Under the pieces are notes generated by a model, which had not been told where the DNA came from, ran no database searches, and worked only from the letters and a program-made list of their open reading frames with translations. This document shows positions 15,283-24,213 of a DNA stretch of 64,000 bases, piece after piece. Position 1 is the stretch's first letter. Each line of letters opens with the position of its first letter. Both the position numbers and the translations under genes were made by a program. The stretch is taken from contig NZ_RXOZ01000003.1 of assembly GCF_003991205.1 (NCBI RefSeq), forward strand, positions 58,053 to 122,052, given 5' to 3'. Origin of the DNA: Georgenia sp. SYP-B2076 (GTDB taxonomy: Bacteria; Actinomycetota; Actinomycetes; Actinomycetales; Actinomycetaceae).

Positions 15283-15336
15283 ACCCTAACCCGCACTTAG
15301 TTGACGCATCAACAATTTTTCCGACACTGAGTGCGG
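15283..15336 (-). promoter_or_regulatory. doxX promoter with nested inverted repeats
   Basis: On the minus strand TTGATG (15307-15312) and TAGGGT (15283-15288) are separated by 18 bp and make a good promoter. The -35 overlaps GTTGA-CGCA-TCAAC, a MarR-like palindrome (15300-15313), and the whole is enclosed by a larger inverted repeat, CCGCACTTAG (15291-15300) with CTGAGTGCGG (15327-15336), one mismatch. The region is markedly AT-richer than its surroundings. A repressor site is likely, but no MarR gene is in the window. Confidence 0.55.
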
Positions 15337-15526
15337 CGTCACACGGCCCACACCGGACGACGCCCCTCGCCGGCACCCGGCCCACACCCGCCCCGGCGAA
15401 ACGCCCCGACCCGTCAAGCCGCGGGACGGCGCGCGCCGGCGCGCCTCCGTGCACGCCCGTGCGCACCCGTGCGCGGAGCAACTCGCACCGGCAACGGCGG
15501 AATGTCGCGACGCGCACGCACCTCGG

Positions 15527-15569
15527 TTATGCTCATCGCCAGCACATTAAATGCTCATTGTCAGCATAA
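15527..15569 (+). promoter_or_regulatory. Tandem operator-like repeats upstream of nadC (probable NrtR sites)
   Basis: ATGCTCATCGCCAGCACA at 15529-15546 and ATGCTCATTGTCAGCATA at 15550-15567 are two copies of one motif spaced exactly 21 bp, about two helical turns. The second has symmetric ends, TTAAATGCT...AGCATAA. They end 62 bp before the nadC start. This form and position resemble operators of NrtR/NdnR-type regulators of NAD synthesis, and such a regulator is encoded at 13554-14504. The rest of the 528-bp gap (15103-15630) holds the doxX promoter and GC-rich spacer, with no convincing gene. Confidence 0.6.
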
Positions 15570-15630
15570 GCAGGGTCGGCAGACCGGCCGTGCCCCGACG
15601 CCCTGGTCGCGCCACCGAACGGAGCACCTC

Positions 15631-16557
15631 GTGACAACCCTCGCACGCACGCAGCCCCCGGCGCGGAGCGAACATGCGCCGACCCCGGCACGGACCGACG
15701 GCGCGGTGCGGACCCTGCCGGACCTGATGATCGAGCCGCTCGTGCGCCGGGCCCTGCTAGAGGACCTCGGCCGCGCCGGGGACTTGACCACCGACACGAT
15801 CGTGCCCGCGGACGCGCGCGCCACGGTGGTGATGGCGGCCCGCGAGGCGGGCGTCGTCGCCGGGACGGACCTGGCGCGCCTGGCGTTCCGGCTCATCGAC
15901 CCGGCGGTCACCGTGGAGATCGCGCGGCCCGACGGCGCGCGGGTGGCCCCCGGCGACGTCATCGGGACGATCTCCGGGCCGGCCCGCGGGATCCTCACCG
16001 CGGAGCGGGTGGCCCTGAACTTCCTCGGCCACCTCTCCGGCGTCGCCACGGCGACGGCGGAGATAGCCGACGCCATCGCGCACACCCCCACCCGGGTGTG
16101 CTGCACCCGCAAGACGACGCCCGGGCTGCGGTCCGTCGAGAAGCACGCCGTCCTCGCGGGCGGCGGCATCAACCACCGCTTCGGCCTCGACGACGCGGTG
16201 CTCATCAAGGACAACCACATCGCGGTCGCCGGGGGCGTGCGCGAGGCCATCGACCGGGCGCGCGCCGGGGTGGGACACCTCGTGAAGATCGAGGTAGAGG
16301 TGGACACGCTCGACCAGCTCCGCGAGGTCCTCACCGACCCCGTCGACGCCGTCCTGCTGGACAACATGGGGCCCGAGCTGCTGCGCGAGGCGGTGGCCCT
16401 CGTCGGCGGCCGCATGATCACCGAGGCCTCCGGCCGGATCACCGCGACGACGGCGCTGGCGCTGGCCGAGAGCGGCGTGGACCTCGTCTCCGCCGGGTGG
16501 CTCACGCACTCGGCGCAAGTGCTCGACATCGGGCTGGACCACCGCCCGGAGGCGTAG
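15631..16557 (+). CDS. nadC: Nicotinate-nucleotide pyrophosphorylase (carboxylating)
   Basis: 308 residues from GTG 15631, with GGAG at 15621-15624. Quinolinate phosphoribosyltransferase converts quinolinate and PRPP to nicotinate mononucleotide, CO2 and pyrophosphate in de novo NAD synthesis. Signature stretches: LEDLGRAGDLTTD, ERVALNFLGHLSGVAT, TRKTTPGLR, EKHAVLAGGGINHR, DDAVLIKDNH, KIEVEVDTLDQL, LLDNMGPE and EASGRIT. All substrate-binding Arg, Lys and His residues of the family are present. The frame is open upstream to 15331, but the first 100 codons cover the operator region and are not conserved. nadA and nadB, usually adjacent in actinobacteria, are not in the window. Confidence 0.95.
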   Translation: MTTLARTQPPARSEHAPTPARTDGAVRTLPDLMIEPLVRRALLEDLGRAGDLTTDTIVPADARATVVMAAREAGVVAGTDLARLAFRLIDPAVTVEIARPDGARVAPGDVIGTISGPARGILTAERVALNFLGHLSGVATATAEIADAIAHTPTRVCCTRKTTPGLRSVEKHAVLAGGGINHRFGLDDAVLIKDNHIAVAGGVREAIDRARAGVGHLVKIEVEVDTLDQLREVLTDPVDAVLLDNMGPELLREAVALVGGRMITEASGRITATTALALAESGVDLVSAGWLTHSAQVLDIGLDHRPEA

Positions 16558-16574
16558 CAGGCGGCTCCCGGCAC

Positions 16575-16608
16575 GCCGCGGCGGGAAGCGGGCCGCTCCC
16601 GCCGCGGC
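16575..16608. terminator. Bidirectional terminator hairpin
   Basis: GCCGCGGCGGGA (16575-16586) pairs perfectly with TCCCGCCGCGGC (16597-16608) around a 10-base loop. It lies between the convergent nadC and permease-fusion genes. Confidence 0.7.
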
Positions 16609-16616
16609 GGCCACGC

Positions 16617-18575
16617 TCAGCGCGTCGCGGCGGCCCGGTACTGCCGCCACCCGCCGTGCGCCGTGATGTCGGGATGGCGCTCCGCCAGGTCGCGCGCGCA
16701 GAGGATGCCCGGGACGAGGCGGCCGTCGGCCAGCTCCACGGGCCCGCGATAGAGGCCGGCGGGCTCGCCCTCGATCACCCGGAGCAGGACCTCGATGGGC
16801 ACCTGGTAGAGCTCCCCGGAGACTGGCGCGCCCTCCTCGCCGTCGGAGACCTGGTACATGCCGGGGTGGACGTCGCCGATGCTGTGCACGCGGTACTTCG
16901 GTGCCGTCCGGACCTCGCCCAGCAGCTCGGCGCCGGCGAGGTTGCCGTGCAGCTCCAGGCCCCGCATGAGGGTGCCGTTGACGAACAGGAGCGAGTCGTC
17001 GAGGGGCGCGCCGGCCCCGCCCCGCTCCCGCCACCCGAAGGCGGCCAGGATGAGCGCGAGCAGCACGTACCCGAGGGTGACGCCGGGCGAGGCGTTCACG
17101 CCCACCTCGTAGGCGTTGATGAGGCCGACGAAGGACAGCACGGCGCCGATCCCCGCGGTGAGGGCGGCGGCATACAGCTTCCGGTCGATGACGAAGCAGG
17201 CGATCGCGCCGAGGATGATGCCGACGAGGACGGCTCCCTGCCCGAACAGCAGGAGGCCGTCGTAGACCACGCCGTTGTCCACGAGGGTCCCGAAGCCGAC
17301 GCCCCTCGCGCTGGTCCCCGCCGCGGCGAGGGTGTTGTCGATCTGCCCGGTGCCCCACTGCGCGAGGCTGGGCAGCATCGCCAGCACGATGGCGGGGGCG
17401 TAGCGCAGCGGGCTGACGTTGAAGGCCTGCGCGCCGATCACCAGCCCGATGTACAGCAGCACGGGGACGAGGGCCTGCACCGGGAACACCGCCAGGAACG
17501 TCCCGACGAGACCGGTGAAGCACACGACCGCGACGACGATCCCAGTGACCAGCGAGTAGCCGATCCGCCCGCCCACCTGCTTCCAGCCGGGGTGGCCGAT
17601 GTACACGGCGGGCGGGAAGGGGGACCCGAGGAACGAGCCGACGATGGCACCGAGCCCGTCCGCGCCGAGCACCTGCCGCACGGAGTACCGGTCCCCGGCC
17701 GCGGCGGCGGACTCCACGTTGGTCATGCCCTCGGTGGCGTTGTAGACCCCCAGCGGGATCGCGGAGGCGAGGAGCGGGGCGATGCCCCCCAGGCCGGTGA
17801 CCACGTCCCCGGTGGGGAAGGGCAGGTGGAGGGCCAGGTTGGAGATGGACGCCGCGACGGCACCGGGCTCCAGGATGTGGGACCACCCGGCGGCGACCGC
17901 GACCCACCCGACGGCGGTGGCGAGGATGACGGCCACCAGCCCGACCGGGGCGTCGAACGGCATCTTCCGCCCGCCCAGCCACCCGACCAGGATGAAGGCC
18001 AGGGCGATGAAGGCGATCCAGGGCGCCTGCCACATCTGCGCGACCGGCCTCATCGAGATGAACGTGATCGAGATGCCGGCGAGGGCGCCGAGCAGAGCCG
18101 CCCGCGGGGTCCACCTGCGGATGTACGGGCCGAACACCGCGCCGAGCAGCACGATGCAGCCGATGATGAAGGCCCACGCCAGGCCGGCCTGCCACGCCAG
18201 GACCGCGTCGCCGGAGCGCAGCAGCACGGGCAGCATGACGACGAAGACGACGATGAAGGTGTGCGGCACGCTGGGCCCGTAGGGCAGGGCGGCGACGTCG
18301 GTGCGGTTCTCCCGCCGCGCGAGGCGCCGGGCCAGGATCGCGTACCAGATGTTCCCGAGGGGCAGGGCGATGCCGAGGGCGGGGAGGATGCGGCCGTAGA
18401 CGGTGCCCTCGGGGATCTTGACCACCGCCAGGCACAGGCCGGTCAGGACGATGACGTTGAGGAGCACGTTCGTGCCGAGACCGAACAGGCCGTTCCAGTC
18501 GCCCTTGACCCACCACCTCGCGGCGACGCGCTGCTCACCCGCAGCGGGCGCCGCCACAGACGATGTCGCGCTCAT
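16617..18575 (-). CDS. NCS2-like permease fused to an allophanate-hydrolase C-terminal-type domain
   Basis: 652 residues from ATG 18575. Residues 1 to about 510 form a membrane domain with many hydrophobic helices, resembling xanthine/uracil-type NCS2 permeases ([52 protein letters not shown]). Residues 526-652 (bases 16617-17000) are a soluble domain: [60 protein letters not shown] and a final HGGWRQYRA. That pattern is the gamma-glutamylcyclotransferase-like C-terminal domain of allophanate hydrolase (AH_C). The frame is continuous, so this is a true fusion. It is the last gene of the ureide/oxamate operon and overlaps the hydrolase gene by ATGA. The transported compound is unknown; a ureide or purine-derived nitrogen source is inferred. 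Confidence 0.85.
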   Translation of the reverse strand: MSATSSVAAPAAGEQRVAARWWVKGDWNGLFGLGTNVLLNVIVLTGLCLAVVKIPEGTVYGRILPALGIALPLGNIWYAILARRLARRENRTDVAALPYGPSVPHTFIVVFVVMLPVLLRSGDAVLAWQAGLAWAFIIGCIVLLGAVFGPYIRRWTPRAALLGALAGISITFISMRPVAQMWQAPWIAFIALAFILVGWLGGRKMPFDAPVGLVAVILATAVGWVAVAAGWSHILEPGAVAASISNLALHLPFPTGDVVTGLGGIAPLLASAIPLGVYNATEGMTNVESAAAAGDRYSVRQVLGADGLGAIVGSFLGSPFPPAVYIGHPGWKQVGGRIGYSLVTGIVVAVVCFTGLVGTFLAVFPVQALVPVLLYIGLVIGAQAFNVSPLRYAPAIVLAMLPSLAQWGTGQIDNTLAAAGTSARGVGFGTLVDNGVVYDGLLLFGQGAVLVGIILGAIACFVIDRKLYAAALTAGIGAVLSFVGLINAYEVGVNASPGVTLGYVLLALILAAFGWRERGGAGAPLDDSLLFVNGTLMRGLELHGNLAGAELLGEVRTAPKYRVHSIGDVHPGMYQVSDGEEGAPVSGELYQVPIEVLLRVIEGEPAGLYRGPVELADGRLVPGILCARDLAERHPDITAHGGWRQYRAAATR

Positions 18576-19264
18576 GATGCCTTCTCCCCGTCGATCGACG
18601 TGTCGTCGAGGGCGGCGAGCAGGTCGGCGGACGTGCCGACCCACCCGACGATCCCGCCCTGGGCCGCGAACATGGCCAGCGCCGACTCGTGGAACTCGGG
18701 GAAGTACGAGCCGGTGCAGTCGGAGAGGACGAGCGACTCGAAACCGCGGTCGTTCGCCTCGCGGACGGTGGACTGGACGCACACCTCGGTGGTCACGCCG
18801 GTGACGACGAGGTGGGTGATGCCCCGGGCCCGCAGGATGGTCTCCAGGTCGGTGGCGTAGAACGCGCCCTTGCCCGGCTTGTCCAGGACCACCTCGCCGG
18901 GCTCGGGGGCCAGCTCCGGGACGATCTCGTGACCGGCGGAGCCCCGAACGAGGAGCCGGCCCATCGGGCCCTCCTCGCCGATCCGCAGGGTGGGGTTGCC
19001 CCGGTCGCGCTTGGCGAGGAACAGGTCGCTCAGATCGGGGCGGTGCCCCTCCCGGGTGTGGATGATCGCCCACCCCCGCTCGCGGGCCGCGTCCAGGACG
19101 GCGCGGGTGGGCCCGATCGTGGTGCGGAGCCGGGACACGTCGTTGCCGAGCGACTCGCCGAACCCGCCCGCCTCGACGAAGTCGCGCTGGAAGTCGATGC
19201 AGAGCAGGGCCACCCGGGAGGGGTCGAACGTGTACGGGAAGGGTTGTGCGTCGACGGTGACCAT
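18572..19264 (-). CDS. Cysteine hydrolase, biuret amidohydrolase-like (isochorismatase family)
   Basis: 230 residues. Catalytic triad of the isochorismatase-like hydrolases: D24 in [11 protein letters not shown]129 in [13 protein letters not shown]162 in [17 protein letters not shown]. The blocks [36 protein letters not shown] and GSYFPEF resemble biuret hydrolase (BiuH), which splits biuret to allophanate and ammonia, more than pyrazinamidases or RutB. It stands between carbamate kinase and the permease fusion in the operon. A carbamoylated amide substrate is therefore likely, but the exact one is inference. ATG 19264 is 8 bp after the carbamate kinase stop. Confidence 0.82.
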   Translation of the reverse strand: MVTVDAQPFPYTFDPSRVALLCIDFQRDFVEAGGFGESLGNDVSRLRTTIGPTRAVLDAARERGWAIIHTREGHRPDLSDLFLAKRDRGNPTLRIGEEGPMGRLLVRGSAGHEIVPELAPEPGEVVLDKPGKGAFYATDLETILRARGITHLVVTGVTTEVCVQSTVREANDRGFESLVLSDCTGSYFPEFHESALAMFAAQGGIVGWVGTSADLLAALDDTSIDGEKAS

Positions 19265-19272
19265 GGTGCCTC

Positions 19273-20274
19273 CTACGCTCGTCCGAGGGCTCCTGCGGAC
19301 TGTGCGGGATCGTCGTGATGGCGGACGGTGATGCTCGTCCCGGCCCGACCGTCGAGGGCGTCGCGCAGCCGGGGCAGCGACGTGATGACGACGCGGCGGC
19401 CGCCGTCGTCCAGGAACCGCAGGGCGGACTCGATCTTCGGGCCCATGGAGCCCGCGGGGAACTCGCCGGCCTCGAGGTGGGCGCGGACCTCACCGACGTC
19501 CACCTCGGTCAGGGCGCGCTGCGCGGGGGTGGCGTAGCTGACGTAGACCCGGTCCACCCCGGTGACGAGCACCAGCGTGTCGACGCCGACCCTGGCGGCC
19601 AGGAGCGCCGACGCGCGGTCCTTGTCGATGACGGCGTCGACGCTGCGCCAGCCGTCGGCGTCGCGGACGACCGGGATCCCTCCCCCGCCGGCGGCGATGA
19701 CCACCGCGCCGGACCGGACCAGGACGCGGATCTGGTCGGCCTCGATGATGGCTCGCGGCCGCGGGCTGGCCACCACGCGACGGAAGGTCCCCGGCCCGGT
19801 CTCCCTGACGGTCCAGCCCTCCTGGGAGGCGCGCAGGCGCGCCGCCTCGGCGGTCAGCCGCGACCCGATCGGCTTGGTCGGGTTGCCGAACGCCGGATCG
19901 GCGCCGTCCACCTCCGCGTGGGTGAGGACGGCGACCGCGCGCGACGGCAGCCCGCGGCGCGCCAGGGCCGTGTCGATCGCGACGGTGAGCATGTGCCCGA
20001 TCCCGCCCTGGGAGTCGGCCACCGCCAGCCACAGCGGCAGCTCGGGCAACCCCTCGATCTGGGCCTCCGGGGCGACGAGCTCGCCGCGGCGGAGGATGAA
20101 GCCGACCTGGGGGCCGTTGCCGTGCGTGACGACGACCGTCCAGCCGTCCGCGACGAGGTCGGCGACCTGGTCCGCGAACACCGCGGCCCGCTCCTGCTGG
20201 CGCGGCACCGAGCCGGCCTCGCCGTCGAGCACGAGCGCGTTGCCGCCTATCGCCACGAGCACGGTGCGGCTCAT
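19273..20274 (-). CDS. arcC: Carbamate kinase
   Basis: 333 residues. ATP-dependent carbamate kinase of the amino-acid kinase fold: [10 protein letters not shown] at the N-terminus, [76 protein letters not shown], and [18 protein letters not shown] near the end. It makes ATP and ammonia plus CO2 from carbamoyl phosphate. It overlaps the DUF1116 gene by ATGA, and in Escherichia coli a carbamate kinase works directly with the FdrA/YlbE/YlbF oxamate carbamoyltransferase, so energy recovery from oxalurate-type substrates is the probable role rather than arginine fermentation. No arcA or arcB is present. Confidence 0.95.
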   Translation of the reverse strand: MSRTVLVAIGGNALVLDGEAGSVPRQQERAAVFADQVADLVADGWTVVVTHGNGPQVGFILRRGELVAPEAQIEGLPELPLWLAVADSQGGIGHMLTVAIDTALARRGLPSRAVAVLTHAEVDGADPAFGNPTKPIGSRLTAEAARLRASQEGWTVRETGPGTFRRVVASPRPRAIIEADQIRVLVRSGAVVIAAGGGGIPVVRDADGWRSVDAVIDKDRASALLAARVGVDTLVLVTGVDRVYVSYATPAQRALTEVDVGEVRAHLEAGEFPAGSMGPKIESALRFLDDGGRRVVITSLPRLRDALDGRAGTSITVRHHDDPAQSAGALGRA

Positions 20275-21647
20275 CGCGCGCCTCGCGCCTCGGCCAGGCC
20301 CCGCGCGGCCAGCAGGAACACCGCGCTCGGCGCGTCGACGACGCCGGCGCCGATCTGCCCCACGCCGGCCTCCCGGTGCGCGATGCCGGTGTTGATCACG
20401 GGCAGCACCCCGGTCTGGAGGACCTTGAGCACGTCGATGCCGCTGGGGCTGCCGGCGAAGTTCAGCGGGGGCAGCGAGTAGGCCGGGTGCGCGGCCATCG
20501 TGATGCGCCGCATCCGCCTCGTGGTGGCGAGCGCGTCGTCCGGCGTCCCGCCGACGAACCGGGTGATCGCCGGGGCCGCCGCCATGGCGAAGCCGCCGAT
20601 CCCCAGCGTCTCGGTGATGGCGGAGTCACCCAGGTCCGGGTTGGCGTCCTCGACGCCGAAGCCCGGGAAGAACAACCCCTCCGCGGGCCCGACCGGGGCG
20701 GTGAACCACCGGTCGCCCGTGCCGGCCACGCGCAGGCCGAACTCGACGCCGTTGCGCGCCATCGCGGTCACGAGCGTCGAGCCCGGGGTGCCGGCCGCGG
20801 CATCCATCGCGAGCTTCGCGGCCGCCATGGAGAGGTTGAGCGCGAAGTGGTCGTTGCCCGCGAGGAACTCGAGCACCTCGATGCCCCGGGGCAGCGCGGC
20901 GAGGTGCGGGGCGAGGCGGCGGGTCAGGAGGCTGGTGGCCGCCACGTTGCGGTTGTGCCCCTCGTCGCCCATCGCGAGCGCCTGCGCGACCAGGGACGTG
21001 ACGTCGATCGGGCCGCCCGCCACGATCGCCGCGTCGAGCACGGGGCCGAGCACGTCCCGCATCCACGCGAGGCGGGTGAGGACCTCCTCGTCGTAGGCGC
21101 CGAACCGAAGCACCCTGCCGAGGCCCTCGTTCAGGGTGGCGTACGCCTCCCGGCCGCCGTCCTCGACGACCAGGACCGGCATGGACGGGGCGACGACGCC
21201 GGCCATCGGCCCGACCATGCCGTGGTGGTGGCCCGGTTCCGTGACGATGCCGCCGGAGCGCAGGAGCGCCTCGGCCTCCTCGGGGCCGGCGGCCCAGCCC
21301 TCCGAGAGGATGGCGCCGAGGAGCGCACCGATCATCGGGCCGCACATGTCCGCCACGGCGATCGGGGGCGCGGCGTGCAGCAGGATCCGGCCGGCCCCCA
21401 GCCCCGGGACGACGTCGCGGGCCGGGCGCACGCGCACGAGACGGGGCCGCACGGCGTGGACGGCGGCGATCGCCCGCTCGTTCGCCTCGCGGGTGGCCGA
21501 GTCGTCCAGCCCGACGGCGAGCCTGGCGACCTCGGCGTCGCCGAAGGCCGGCGGGCGCCAGTCGAGCTGGACGACGTCGTCGGCCGGGACGCCCTCGACG
21601 ATGAGGGGAAGTCCGGCGTTCAGGACTCGGACGCCGCCGGGGATCAT
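20271..21647 (-). CDS. allG: DUF1116 protein, oxamate carbamoyltransferase subunit AllG (YlbE-like)
   Basis: 458 residues from ATG 21647. Recognised by DUF1116 features: VVQLDWRPPAFGD at the start, ANERAIAAVH, VADMCGPMIGALLGAILSEGWA, GHHHGMVGPMAGVVAPSMP, GDEGHNRNVAATSLLTRRL, ATSLL, GNDHFALNLSMAAAKL, VTAMARNGVEFGLRV and GIAHREAGVGQIGAGVV. In Escherichia coli this subunit, with FdrA and YlbF, forms the transcarbamylase that phosphorolyses oxalurate to oxamate and carbamoyl phosphate. It overlaps the genes on both sides by 4 bp, so translation of the set is coupled. The much longer open frame above it is a shadow of fdrA. Confidence 0.9.
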   Translation of the reverse strand: MIPGGVRVLNAGLPLIVEGVPADDVVQLDWRPPAFGDAEVARLAVGLDDSATREANERAIAAVHAVRPRLVRVRPARDVVPGLGAGRILLHAAPPIAVADMCGPMIGALLGAILSEGWAAGPEEAEALLRSGGIVTEPGHHHGMVGPMAGVVAPSMPVLVVEDGGREAYATLNEGLGRVLRFGAYDEEVLTRLAWMRDVLGPVLDAAIVAGGPIDVTSLVAQALAMGDEGHNRNVAATSLLTRRLAPHLAALPRGIEVLEFLAGNDHFALNLSMAAAKLAMDAAAGTPGSTLVTAMARNGVEFGLRVAGTGDRWFTAPVGPAEGLFFPGFGVEDANPDLGDSAITETLGIGGFAMAAAPAITRFVGGTPDDALATTRRMRRITMAAHPAYSLPPLNFAGSPSGIDVLKVLQTGVLPVINTGIAHREAGVGQIGAGVVDAPSAVFLLAARGLAEARGAR

Positions 21648-23173
21648 GCCCGCTCCTGGTTGGCCGTGATGGCGGCGCTGCCCGTGGTGGCGCTGCCCGT
21701 GGTGACGGCCGCGGACACCCGCGCGGCGTACCGTGCGGCGGCGGCGTTGGACGGCAGGAGGACCACCCCGGCGTCGCGCAGTGTGGCGCGCTGCTCGTCG
21801 AGGCCCTGCGGGTCCGCTGCCGTGCCGCACACCGAACCGACGACGACGAGCTCGCGTCCGTCGTCGGCTGCGGCACCCCGGGCGGCCCGGACGGCCTCGG
21901 CCAGCGGCGTGGCGGGGTCCGCGGCGGCGCCGTGGCCGAGCACGAGGTCGACCAGGACGAGCCCGACGTCGGACCGCGCGCCGGCCGCGGCCACCCGGTC
22001 GGCCCGCGCGGCGGGGTCGATCATCGGGTGCGGGCGCCCGGCCGTGTACCGGTCGTCGCCCAGGTCGAGGATCTCGGCCGCGAGGCCGGCCCGGTCGAGG
22101 ATGATTCGCGCCTCGGCGGCGAGGGTGCCGCCGGTGTACAGGCCCAGGATCCGCCCGCGGGCGCGGCCCGCCCCCGCCGCGGCGGCGCCGTCGGGCGTGG
22201 CGGTCTCGTCGATCGTCAGCGGGTGCCCGGCCAGCCTCGCCGCGGCGGCGGCTCCCCCCTCGAGGGTGCCGCGCACGAGGACGGGGCTGTCGGCGTCGTC
22301 CATGCCCAGCAGGCACGCGACCACCGGCTTGCCCAGCCGCTCCAGCCGGCTCAGCAGCCGCCCGGCGACCTCGGGGTCCGGCGGCTTGGACACCACCACC
22401 ACCACCTGCGTGGCGGCGTCCTCGGCGACCATGTCGAGGGCGAGGTCGGTCATCAGGCCGCCCACCGCGGCGGACAGGTCCCGCCCACCCACGCCGATCA
22501 GCTGGGAGACGCCCGATCCGGCGTCGTCGAGGAGGCGGGAGATCTCCTGGGCCCCGGTGCCCGAGGCCGCGACGATCGCGACGGGGCCCGGGCGGACGGC
22601 GTTGGCGAACCCCAGCGGAACGCCGTCGAGGATGGCGGTGCCGCAGTCCGGGCCCATGAGGAGCAGCCGCCGGTCGGCGGCCATCCGCTTGAGCCGGACC
22701 TCGTCCTCCAGCGCCACGTTGTCGGAGAAGCAGAACACGTGCAGCCCCGTGCGCAGCGCCTCCTCCACGACGATCGGCGCGTAGGTCCCGGGTGTGGAGA
22801 CGGCCGCGAGCGTGGCGGAGCCCATGACCGCGAGCCCCTCGTGGAGGGTCTGCTGGGCGGTCTCGACGCGCGAGCCGCTCCCCCTGTCCGTGGCGGTCAG
22901 CCCCGCCACGGCGGCCTCGAGCGCCTCCGCGGCGACGGCGTCGTCGCGCGCGCGCACGGCGAGGACCAGGTCGTCCGGGGCGGCCGCCACGTCGGCCGGG
23001 AGCATCGCCGAGCGCCGCAGGATCTCCAGGTTGGCGGGTGTGGCCATCATGGCCCCCACGCGGATCACCCCGTCGCGCTTCTCGATCGTCGAGGCAAGCG
23101 CCATCAGGGCGACCGAGTCGCGGTAGAGGCGGGGGAGGATCTTTGCGGCGAGGGTGCCTGCTCCGGCGCTCAT
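21644..23173 (-). CDS. allF: FdrA-family protein, oxamate carbamoyltransferase subunit AllF
   Basis: 509 residues from ATG 23173, a little shorter than Escherichia coli FdrA (about 555). It resembles succinyl-CoA synthetase alpha: residues near 100-300 include LMGPDCGTAILDGVPLGFANAV, VAIVAASGTGAQEISRLLDDAGSGVSQLIGVGGRDLS, and then a second Rossmann-like half with GLYTGGTLAAEA and LGDDRYTAGRPHPMIDP. The conserved GPDCGT/GVGGRD pair is diagnostic. It probably binds the phosphate or carbamoyl-phosphate end of the reaction. It overlaps allG and allH by 4 bp each. The last 30 residues are Ala/Thr-rich and variable. Confidence 0.9.
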   Translation of the reverse strand: MSAGAGTLAAKILPRLYRDSVALMALASTIEKRDGVIRVGAMMATPANLEILRRSAMLPADVAAAPDDLVLAVRARDDAVAAEALEAAVAGLTATDRGSGSRVETAQQTLHEGLAVMGSATLAAVSTPGTYAPIVVEEALRTGLHVFCFSDNVALEDEVRLKRMAADRRLLLMGPDCGTAILDGVPLGFANAVRPGPVAIVAASGTGAQEISRLLDDAGSGVSQLIGVGGRDLSAAVGGLMTDLALDMVAEDAATQVVVVVSKPPDPEVAGRLLSRLERLGKPVVACLLGMDDADSPVLVRGTLEGGAAAAARLAGHPLTIDETATPDGAAAAGAGRARGRILGLYTGGTLAAEARIILDRAGLAAEILDLGDDRYTAGRPHPMIDPAARADRVAAAGARSDVGLVLVDLVLGHGAAADPATPLAEAVRAARGAAADDGRELVVVGSVCGTAADPQGLDEQRATLRDAGVVLLPSNAAAARYAARVSAAVTTGSATTGSAAITANQERA

Positions 23174-24117
23174 GCGCTCCTCCTGCGTGTCGCCGCCAGG
23201 TCGCGGTGCCCGGCCTGGTCGGGGATGAGCGCGGCAAGGCTGAACGCCACCCCGCAGGTCAGGTCCGTCCCCGAGGTGGCCCCCCACGTGCGGGCCGCGG
23301 AGAGGACCCCCGGGACCGCCGCGGGATCACCCAGCGCCGCGATGACGTCGTGCACGTGCTCGGCGAACCGGCCGGCCACGGCGGCGGCCAGATCATGCCG
23401 GGAGACGGCGGTCGTCCGGTCGAGCATCCCGGTCAGGTGCCGCGCGATGAGGTCGCGGGCCGCGCGGGGTTCTTGCGGGGCGGGCATCGAACCGGCGACG
23501 GCGTCCAGGGCCGCGAGCGCACCCACGACCACGTCGTCACCCGCCGGGGTGGCGCCCGGGCCGGCCCCGACGAGGCGGGCGAGCAGCCAGGCGACCTGGG
23601 GTCCGTCGCCGTCGAGGGCGGCCCGGACGAGCGGGGTCGCCAGGGACCGCAGGGGCCGGGGGTCCATGACGCCTGCGCCGGTCTCCCGCTGCTCGGCGTT
23701 CGCGTGCGCGACGAGCGCCGCGACCGACCGGGGGTCGGGGACGACCGGCCGGCTGCGCAGGTCGACCCGCTCGATCTGGGCCGCCGTCTCCCACGAGGTG
23801 AGGTCGACCGTCGTGGTGGCGGCGCCCCACCCGGTGGCCGTCGCCGCAGCGCCCCACCCGGCGCGCCCGGCGTCGCCCAGGCGCGCGACGAGTGAGCGGA
23901 GCTCCCGGGCGTCGGGCAGGCACGCGCCGCCCGGGACCAGGCCCCGCCGCCCGGCGGTCAGGACCACCACGGCCCCCGGCCGGTCCTGGTCGAGGGGTGC
24001 GAGAATGGCGGCGGAACGTCCGACATGGACGACGTGCAGGGCGGGCGCCCCACGCCAGGGCTCATGGCCCCGCTCGACGCGGACCCGGTGCGGAACTGGA
24101 GGTTTCCAGCGGCCCAT
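23170..24117 (-). CDS. allH: DUF2877 protein, oxamate carbamoyltransferase subunit AllH (YlbF-like)
   Basis: 315 residues from ATG 24117. DUF2877 landmarks: GLVPGGACLP near residue 60, LLARLVGAGPGATPAGDDVVVGALAAL (the TP-GDD block), and a C-terminal GATSGTDLTCGVAFSLAAL. It is the first gene of the six-gene minus-strand operon and the third component of the AllFGH set. A TACATT -10 lies 6 nt before the start, with no ribosome-binding site, so the operon mRNA is probably leaderless. It is divergent from the PucR regulator with 96 bp between starts. Confidence 0.87.
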   Translation of the reverse strand: MGRWKPPVPHRVRVERGHEPWRGAPALHVVHVGRSAAILAPLDQDRPGAVVVLTAGRRGLVPGGACLPDARELRSLVARLGDAGRAGWGAAATATGWGAATTTVDLTSWETAAQIERVDLRSRPVVPDPRSVAALVAHANAEQRETGAGVMDPRPLRSLATPLVRAALDGDGPQVAWLLARLVGAGPGATPAGDDVVVGALAALDAVAGSMPAPQEPRAARDLIARHLTGMLDRTTAVSRHDLAAAVAGRFAEHVHDVIAALGDPAAVPGVLSAARTWGATSGTDLTCGVAFSLAALIPDQAGHRDLAATRRRSA

Positions 24118-24123
24118 ACGAGG

Positions 24124-24129
24124 AATGTA
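24124..24129 (-). promoter_or_regulatory. Candidate -10 (TACATT) of the allH operon
   Basis: On the minus strand TACATT is followed by CCTCGT and the allH ATG, so transcription would begin at or beside the start codon. The -35 region is GC-rich and poor in consensus, which suggests a need for an activator such as PucR. Confidence 0.45.
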
Positions 24130-24177
24130 GGGCGCGGCACCGCCAGCGCGCAGCGTCCAGATCAGACGCAATTTTGC

Positions 24178-24200
24178 TGTCCGCATGTCCTCATCGGACA
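24178..24200. promoter_or_regulatory. Inverted repeat in the pucR-allH intergenic region
   Basis: TGTCCG (24178-24183) and CGGACA (24195-24200) face each other across 11 bp, immediately upstream of the perfect AAGGAGGT ribosome-binding site of the regulator. It could be an operator for PucR autocontrol. Its distance from allH (about 60-80 bp upstream of that start) also suits an activator site. Confidence 0.45.
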
Positions 24201-24213
24201 AGGAGGTCCCGAG

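Noticed and set aside
16098..18860. 920-codon plus-strand frame opposite the permease fusion
   Set aside because: Composition (His/Arg/Gly/Asp-rich) is that of an antisense shadow, and the minus strand has a membrane transporter with full family motifs.
20271..23237. A 988-codon frame that would make one DUF1116 fusion protein
   Set aside because: The upper part is the out-of-frame shadow of fdrA; the DUF1116 protein starts at ATG 21647 with a 4-bp overlap, and fdrA is read in another frame.
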